Of a DNA stretch of 11,117 nt, positions 7,465-11,117 are shown one piece after another. The stretch covers positions 1 through 11,117 of the forward strand of contig JAMQCK010001175.1 of the NCBI GenBank assembly GCA_024196135.1, given 5' to 3'. The DNA is from Pleurotus ostreatus/Saccharomyces cerevisiae fusant (Eukaryota; Opisthokonta). Position numbers and translations under genes: made by a program. The notes under the pieces are model-generated. The model saw only the letters and a program-made list of their open reading frames with translations, was not told the origin of the DNA and ran no database searches. Each line of letters starts with the position of its first letter. The first letter of the stretch is position 1.

Positions 7465-7608
7465 TCTCCCCAATGACGCGCCACAATGTGTCACACAGTG
7501 GAGGTTTGACCCCTCCACCGTAACATAGCACTAGCATCACACTCCAGATTAGGAAGGTGCCCCTATCTGTAGATACAGGCGATGTGGCGCCTCATTCCTA
7601 ACTTCCCT
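7465..7608. other. Short interval with no supported gene; possible splice acceptor at its end
   Basis: Nothing recognisable as a gene. It ends with TCCTAACTTCCCTCAG (7595-7610), a branch-point-like CTAAC and a CAG acceptor that would open an exon exactly where the tandem duplication begins. Confidence 0.3.
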
Positions 7609-7776
7609 CAGTTGCTATCTTACTAGCAGGAAGACTGAGGGTATGTTGCTCACTTACTGTACCTATATTATATACTACTTACTTTAGTCTTGCGCGTCCT
7701 GCACTCTTTTAGGTATGAATATCAGTTGCTACCTCACTAGCAGGAAGACTGAGGTCTTGCACATCCTGCGCTCTTT
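7609..7776 (+). repeat. Tandem duplication, one copy with and one without a precise intron
   Basis: Copy 1 is 7609-7640 plus 7688-7709; copy 2 is 7723-7754 plus 7755-7776. The 32-bp and 22-bp blocks align without gaps, each with a few substitutions. Copy 1 has 47 nt (7641-7687) between the blocks; copy 2 has nothing. One frame reads SCYLTSRKTEVL in both copies once the 47 nt are skipped, indicating coding ancestry. Confidence 0.85.
7641..7687 (+). other. Spliceosomal-type intron, 47 nt, present in only one tandem copy
   Basis: It begins GTATGTTGC and ends ACTTTAG, with a TACTACTTAC stretch as a plausible branch region. Size and donor match the other introns in this window. Its removal restores exactly the junction seen in the neighbouring copy (GACTGAGG joined to TCTTGC). 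Confidence 0.75.
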
Positions 7777-8037
7777 GAGCTCGTGAAAGAGGCCTCAGAC
7801 TCTGACCCCAACACCGACGATGATTACACGGCTTACTACAAGAACGTACACACAGGGCCAACCAAAGCTTTTTCCATGTCAGCGAACTTTAGAGCTCCCG
7901 CTCTTCATGACCTACTGTCCGACAAGCCTCTCATTACCCTAGCTCTCTGTCCCTCCACTGCTGACAATAAGCCCACAGCTTTAGGAGCTGGTGGTGATAG
8001 AATCTTTGTAGATTCTGATGACAAGTGGGACTGGTGA
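7753..8037 (+). pseudogene. C-terminal coding remnant of an unrecognised protein, ending ...DSDDKWDW
   Basis: The plus-strand frame from 7753, open after a stop at 7750-7752, reads through FELVKEASDSDPNTDDDYTA and ends with RIFVDSDDKWDW and TGA at 8035-8037. Composition is protein-like: acidic, few repeats, and codons using all four third bases. The upstream duplicated block reads SRKTEVLHILRS in another frame, so a one-base shift near 7772 probably separates the two parts of one former gene. There is no ATG in frame. I recognise no domain; the Asp-rich stretch and acidic C-terminus are the only visible traits. It could be the 3' exon of a transposon-associated protein, but this is a guess from context only. 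Confidence 0.4.
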
Positions 8038-8601
8038 GATTGATAACATAGACTTACATTATATACATTGTAATCATGATGTTCTTTACATACAACTTGA
8101 TATTATCAACTTGGAGTTATTAACATGTGTTACATATGGTTGTAAGTAACTAGTTACTTGTTACTAACATACATCAGCCTCACTGAGCTTGTTTTCATAC
8201 CAAACTCTGATTCTTTCAGTCATCTAAGTGTCAAAAGTTTGACTTTCGAGGGAGATTTTGGCCTCCAAACTGCCAAAATTTCCAACAACCCATAGTAACA
8301 CCACCCCCTATCAACCAGCCTCCTTAATAGTCCTTCATGAGTGCAGTTACCATACACACAGTAAGTAGTGTTGTTGCCAGATCTCTGCCACCTTCTGCCA
8401 ATTCCGCCAAGCCACTCTGGCATGCCAGGTGGAATTCAAAGGTGCGGCACTGGGGGTGGCGGATATGGCTTAATGCCAAAAGTAGTGTAGTACGTAGTAG
8501 GTGAAGCGGCTGTCTCAGTAGCGATTGGAGGATCTTTGCATCATTGCAAAATTTGCTCTCAACAGTCGTTTGGCCTGCTCAGCCTCCTATGAGATCTCAC
8601 T
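8038..8601. other. AT-richer non-coding stretch with small palindromes, 5' to the hAT pseudogene
   Basis: No gene is supported. 8038-8200 is AT-rich with a perfect 16-bp palindrome AAGTAACTAGTTACTT (8144-8159). 8230-8243 and 8255-8279 are small hairpins (6-bp arms with AG spacer; 8-bp arms with 9-nt loop). 8380-8470 has repeated GCCA/TGGC-type words (TGGCATGCCA, GGTGGCGG), as often seen in subterminal regions of hAT elements. I could not identify a terminal inverted repeat or 8-bp target duplication, so the left end of the hAT element is not placed. Confidence 0.4.
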
Positions 8602-10285
8602 ATGCCATCTGGTCAACCTGCACCTGCGGTGCTCACAGACAACTTCACGTGTCTCAAAAAGCTAGACAACAAGTCTGGTTAGTATAAATGGGAATGTAAT
8701 TACTGCAACCTGCCTGTCATTGTCGAGGGCCACGATAATAGGCCGATAAAGCACCTAGCCGGTTGCCTTTCTGCTCCCAATCTCAAGCGCAGACGTGCAA
8801 ACACTTATCTTGTCCAGTCAACGAAGAATGGCAAAGTTAGATTCGGGGCGGCTGACCCCAATGATGACTCGTCATCGCAGCCTCACGGCGGCGATGCAGA
8901 CACGCAGAAGGCCAAGACAGCAGCCAACGGAGGTGGAGAAGGTCCATCAGCAGCAACTGAGCTGGTGCATGTTGTAAGGACAAAGAAATGGAAGGTTGCA
9001 GATGCAAAACTTGATGGATATGTCAACCACATGATGTCTGACAAGCAAACACACCAAGCCAACCTTGCGCTCCTTCGGTACTGTTAGAGGTGGATGTCGG
9101 AGACGACGGCGGGAGGCAAGAACAGAATGATTATTGGCACAAAGGCCATTGAGACTACAGTACATATCTAATCTAATCAGAGGCGGGACTGCGGGGATTC
9201 CATTCTCATGGACTCTTCGTGTAGCCTCCTAGGCGAGGCGCGTGTCGTGGTAGGGCTACACAGTATATTTTTTCGATATCTCATACGTCTCGGACTTAGA
9301 CGCGACCCAGTACACGTGGGCACATGTTTGGCTTTGTATTGGCAATCGTGCCCTTCGGGCGCGCTCGCGCAGAATACGATTATCTTTTTACTCTCATCCT
9401 CATTGATCTGAAATCTCGCCGCTGACGCGTCGAGTTGGGTTAGAGGTACAAGTGAGGTTCCCTATTGAGAATACAAAGCTTTGCACGGACTTTGGCTTAG
9501 CTGGAAGCGCAAGGGAACGGTCTTTGACCTGCACGCTTCTGTTCTCAAGCGAGGACCACACCGTGCCTCTCATTCACGCTTGCAGTGTCCCGCGCGCGGC
9601 TCGTAAGTCGCCGCAGGGACGGCCCGAGGCTGCCAGACTCCAACAGGTACATCCCATATGCACTTGGATTGATGACCACTAGTTAATACATTTCAGGTTC
9701 ATCATCTTGGCGAACATCCTATTCTCGGCCATCAACAATTGTTTCTTCATCCAGTTCGTTGGTCAGCTACGTCCTATGTACAAATCTCCATCTCGCTACG
9801 TCATCACCTCAAGCTACCTGACGATGGAGGCTGCTTTGATCGCGCTGAAGGATGAGATGTATCTGAAGGAACAGAAGTACTTGACGTACATGGTGGATGG
9901 CTGGGAGGACCTCTGCTGTCACAGCCTATATGGCTTGGTGGCAGCGCAAGTGGACTGCTTCCCGGTCATCCTCAGTCTCAAGGATTGCACGGGAGAGAGG
10001 GGCACAGGGTGAACACTTTGCGCACTATGAAGGAGAGCCTGCAAGAGATGAACGTGGAGGATGGCAAGAACTTCGTAGCCCTGGTCACTGACAACCCGAC
10101 GACCATGCAGCTGTTCTGATGCATGGCAACGAGCCTGGCTAATTATCCGTGGCTTTTGGTAAGTCACCAATCTACCATGCGCATGGATCACGTGAGCTCA
10201 CCACCAACAGGATTTTGCGTGCTGGCTGCACAGCTCGAACAACATCGCTGGCCACCTGTGGAAGTACCCCCTTTGCAAAGTTCCC
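8602..10285 (+). pseudogene. hAT-superfamily transposase pseudogene with BED-type zinc finger
   Basis: From ATG 8602, a BED-like finger follows: W-x-C-x2-C (Cys at 8695 and 8704) and H-x3-C (His 8752, Cys 8764). Then a linker with LDGYVNHMMSDKQTHQANLA, close to 9065. After an interruption (9078-9696) comes FVGQLRPMYKSPSRYVI, then MVDGWED (about 9889), SLYGLVAAQV, VALVTDNPTTMQLF (about 10078-10116) and, after a 52-nt GTAAGT...CAACAG intron (10159-10210), DFACWLHSSNNIAGHLWKYP. This order (BED, LRPxY.PPSR, DGW, TDN, C..H..N) is characteristic of fungal hAT transposases; Asp in DGW and TDN are the first two catalytic residues. The third catalytic Glu and C-terminal dimerisation region are absent because unit C replaces them. 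In-frame stops lie at 8680, 9085 and 10117, and a frameshift lies near 10012. It is not functional. Confidence 0.85.
9078..9696 (+). other. 619-nt interruption inside the hAT pseudogene
   Basis: It separates NLALLR from FI.LAN, which are contiguous in the protein family. It starts GTACTG and ends ACATTTCAG, so it has intron-like ends, but it is about ten times longer than the other introns here. A 50-nt intron-like sequence (9647 GTACAT to 9696 CAG) forms its right end. The remaining 570 bp (CpG-richer from 9220 to 9620) shows no gene I recognise. Either an element inserted at the exon edge, or the intron expanded. Confidence 0.55.
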
Positions 10286-10998
10286 CTTAAGTTATAGGTC
10301 GTGCTTTTGCAAAGTTCACGAAGTGTTTACTTACACAGCCACAGCCCCCGGGATCTCGCCGGCGACGCCTCCGGGCAGCGCCCGATGCGGCAGGCGACCC
10401 CCCGAGCTCACCGTTCGGGCTTTTCCGAGTGTCGCGCCGCCTCCCGCCGCGCGCGCGCTTCTGATGCGCCTTCCCCCGCGTTCCCGCGCGTCGCGCTTGC
10501 TTAGTCAGCGCTTCGCGCGGCCTTGCGCGCGCTCCAGCGCGTCGTCGCCGCCGCTGCCGTCGTTGCCTGCCGTCCTCCACATTCAGATAGTCATATATAT
10601 ATGTAATTTGTATTGAGTATAATGCATGTACACGTATAGAAATGGAAAGGGGGGGAAAGGCGAAAAAGCGCCCGCAAAAAATTCCGCCAGCGCGACGACG
10701 CGTGGCGTGCAGCCTGTGCGAGCAGGCATAGCAAACGCGCGCCGGGAAGGCAGTGACGGGAGGAGGGGCGCAAGCTGGGCCCAAAGCTCAAGCCCGCACA
10801 GCTCGATGTCGAGGTGCTGGCTGCGCGCCGTTGAGCAGCTGCCCACTCCCGTGATTGGCGCGCGCGACCCTTTCCCCACATTCCCCGAGACCCGCCGAGA
10901 CCGTGGAGGTCTCGGAACATCGAACAGCACGTCCCGCGCCGAGCACCAGCACCGTGAATTCCCGGTGCGGTGAGTACTCGAACGGCGGGCGCTCGGCG
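10270..10998 (-). repeat. GC-rich dispersed repeat, unit C (inverted relative to units A and B)
   Basis: Read on the minus strand it follows the order of unit B: GAGTACTCACCGCACCGGG (about 10976-10958), CTGGCGGAATTTTTTGCG (about 10691-10674), C-rich run, TATATATATG segment (about 10590-10600), CpG-rich tail with GGTCGCCTGCCGCATCGGGC (10398-10379), GGGCTGTGGCTGTGT (10350-10336) and CTTTGCAAA blocks (10313-10302, 10279-10271). Middle parts are diverged. The tail meets hAT coding sequence at about 10270-10285, where the boundary is blurred. A 165-codon minus-strand frame here is best explained by low stop density. An 8-bp hairpin (CCGAGACC, GTGGA, GGTCTCGG) lies at 10895-10915. Confidence 0.58.
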
Positions 10999-11117
10999 CG
11001 AGACGCGCATTCGGTGGGTCAGGGGATGGGGAGGGAGGGCGACGCCAGAGGGTGCACGCGCGTCTTGAAGGAAGGGAGGGCAGGGACGAGGGCAAGGGCG
11101 AGAGCGAGCGCGTGCAC
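10999..11117. other. GC-rich right edge, probably outer flank of unit C
   Basis: Purine-rich G/A tracts on the plus strand (C/T on the minus strand) resemble the C/T lead-in of unit B near 1920-1965. No gene is seen; it is cut by the window end. Confidence 0.35.

Noticed and set aside
8144..8159. Perfect 16-bp palindrome as a regulatory operator
   Set aside because: AT-rich setting, no adjacent gene start and no second copy; a chance palindrome or hAT subterminal motif is as likely.
9345..9375. GCCCTTCGGGC hairpin and CpG-rich words as rRNA or another structured RNA
   Set aside because: No neighbouring rRNA or tRNA signature; an 11-bp hairpin in CpG-rich sequence is not enough.
1..11117. 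CRISPR array, prokaryotic operon or viral genome
   Set aside because: No regularly spaced repeats, no operon-like gene packing, and short GT...AG introns throughout.

Overview
The window looks like a transposon-rich, gene-poor stretch of a filamentous fungal genome, most likely a basidiomycete (Agaricomycotina). This is an inference. It rests on very short GT...AG introns (46-79 nt where exon frames can be matched on both sides), a Myb/SANT-like (PF12776-type) gene fragment, a probable TET/JBP-type dioxygenase fragment and a BED-finger hAT transposase, a combination typical of basidiomycete repeats. I see no intact host gene.

Layout, left to right. 1-208 is the 5' leader of a minus-strand Ty1/copia retrotransposon whose body lies left of the window; a primer-binding site complementary to the anticodon half of initiator-Met tRNA directly abuts its LTR (209-517). 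518-2890 is GC- and CpG-rich and holds related, diverged repeat units, of which two (A and B) are clear. 2890-4130 is a minus-strand Myb/SANT-like pseudogene split by a solo LTR (3204-3511) with a perfect 5-bp target duplication. 4190-4800 has no recognised gene but contains a 26-bp-arm hairpin. About 4800-6125 is a plus-strand pseudogene resembling a TET/JBP 2-oxoglutarate/Fe(II) dioxygenase, also split by a solo LTR (5646-5893), followed by an unassigned open segment to 6391. 6438-7170 holds a small unrecognised minus-strand exon candidate and a fourth, enlarged and CpG-depleted LTR copy. 7224-7464 is bounded by inverted repeats and is MITE-like. 7609-7776 is a tandem duplication in which one copy carries a 47-nt GT...AG insertion that is exactly absent from the other; it runs into an unrecognised open frame ending at 8037. 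8602-10285 is a hAT transposase pseudogene (BED finger, DGW and TDN motifs, a 52-nt intron, 619-nt interruption) without its C-terminal part. From about 10270 to the right edge the GC-rich repeat returns in inverted orientation (unit C).

Overall this is a nested graveyard. Older protein-coding mobile or mobile-associated genes decayed by stops and frameshifts. LTRs of one copia family landed in at least two of them. The block is bracketed by inward-facing copies of a CpG-rich repeat. Eleven CpG to TpG/CpA changes in one LTR copy suggest cytosine methylation of these elements. That is notable next to a candidate TET/JBP-type enzyme, although that copy is itself dead. Family names here come from motif recognition by eye; no database search was possible.
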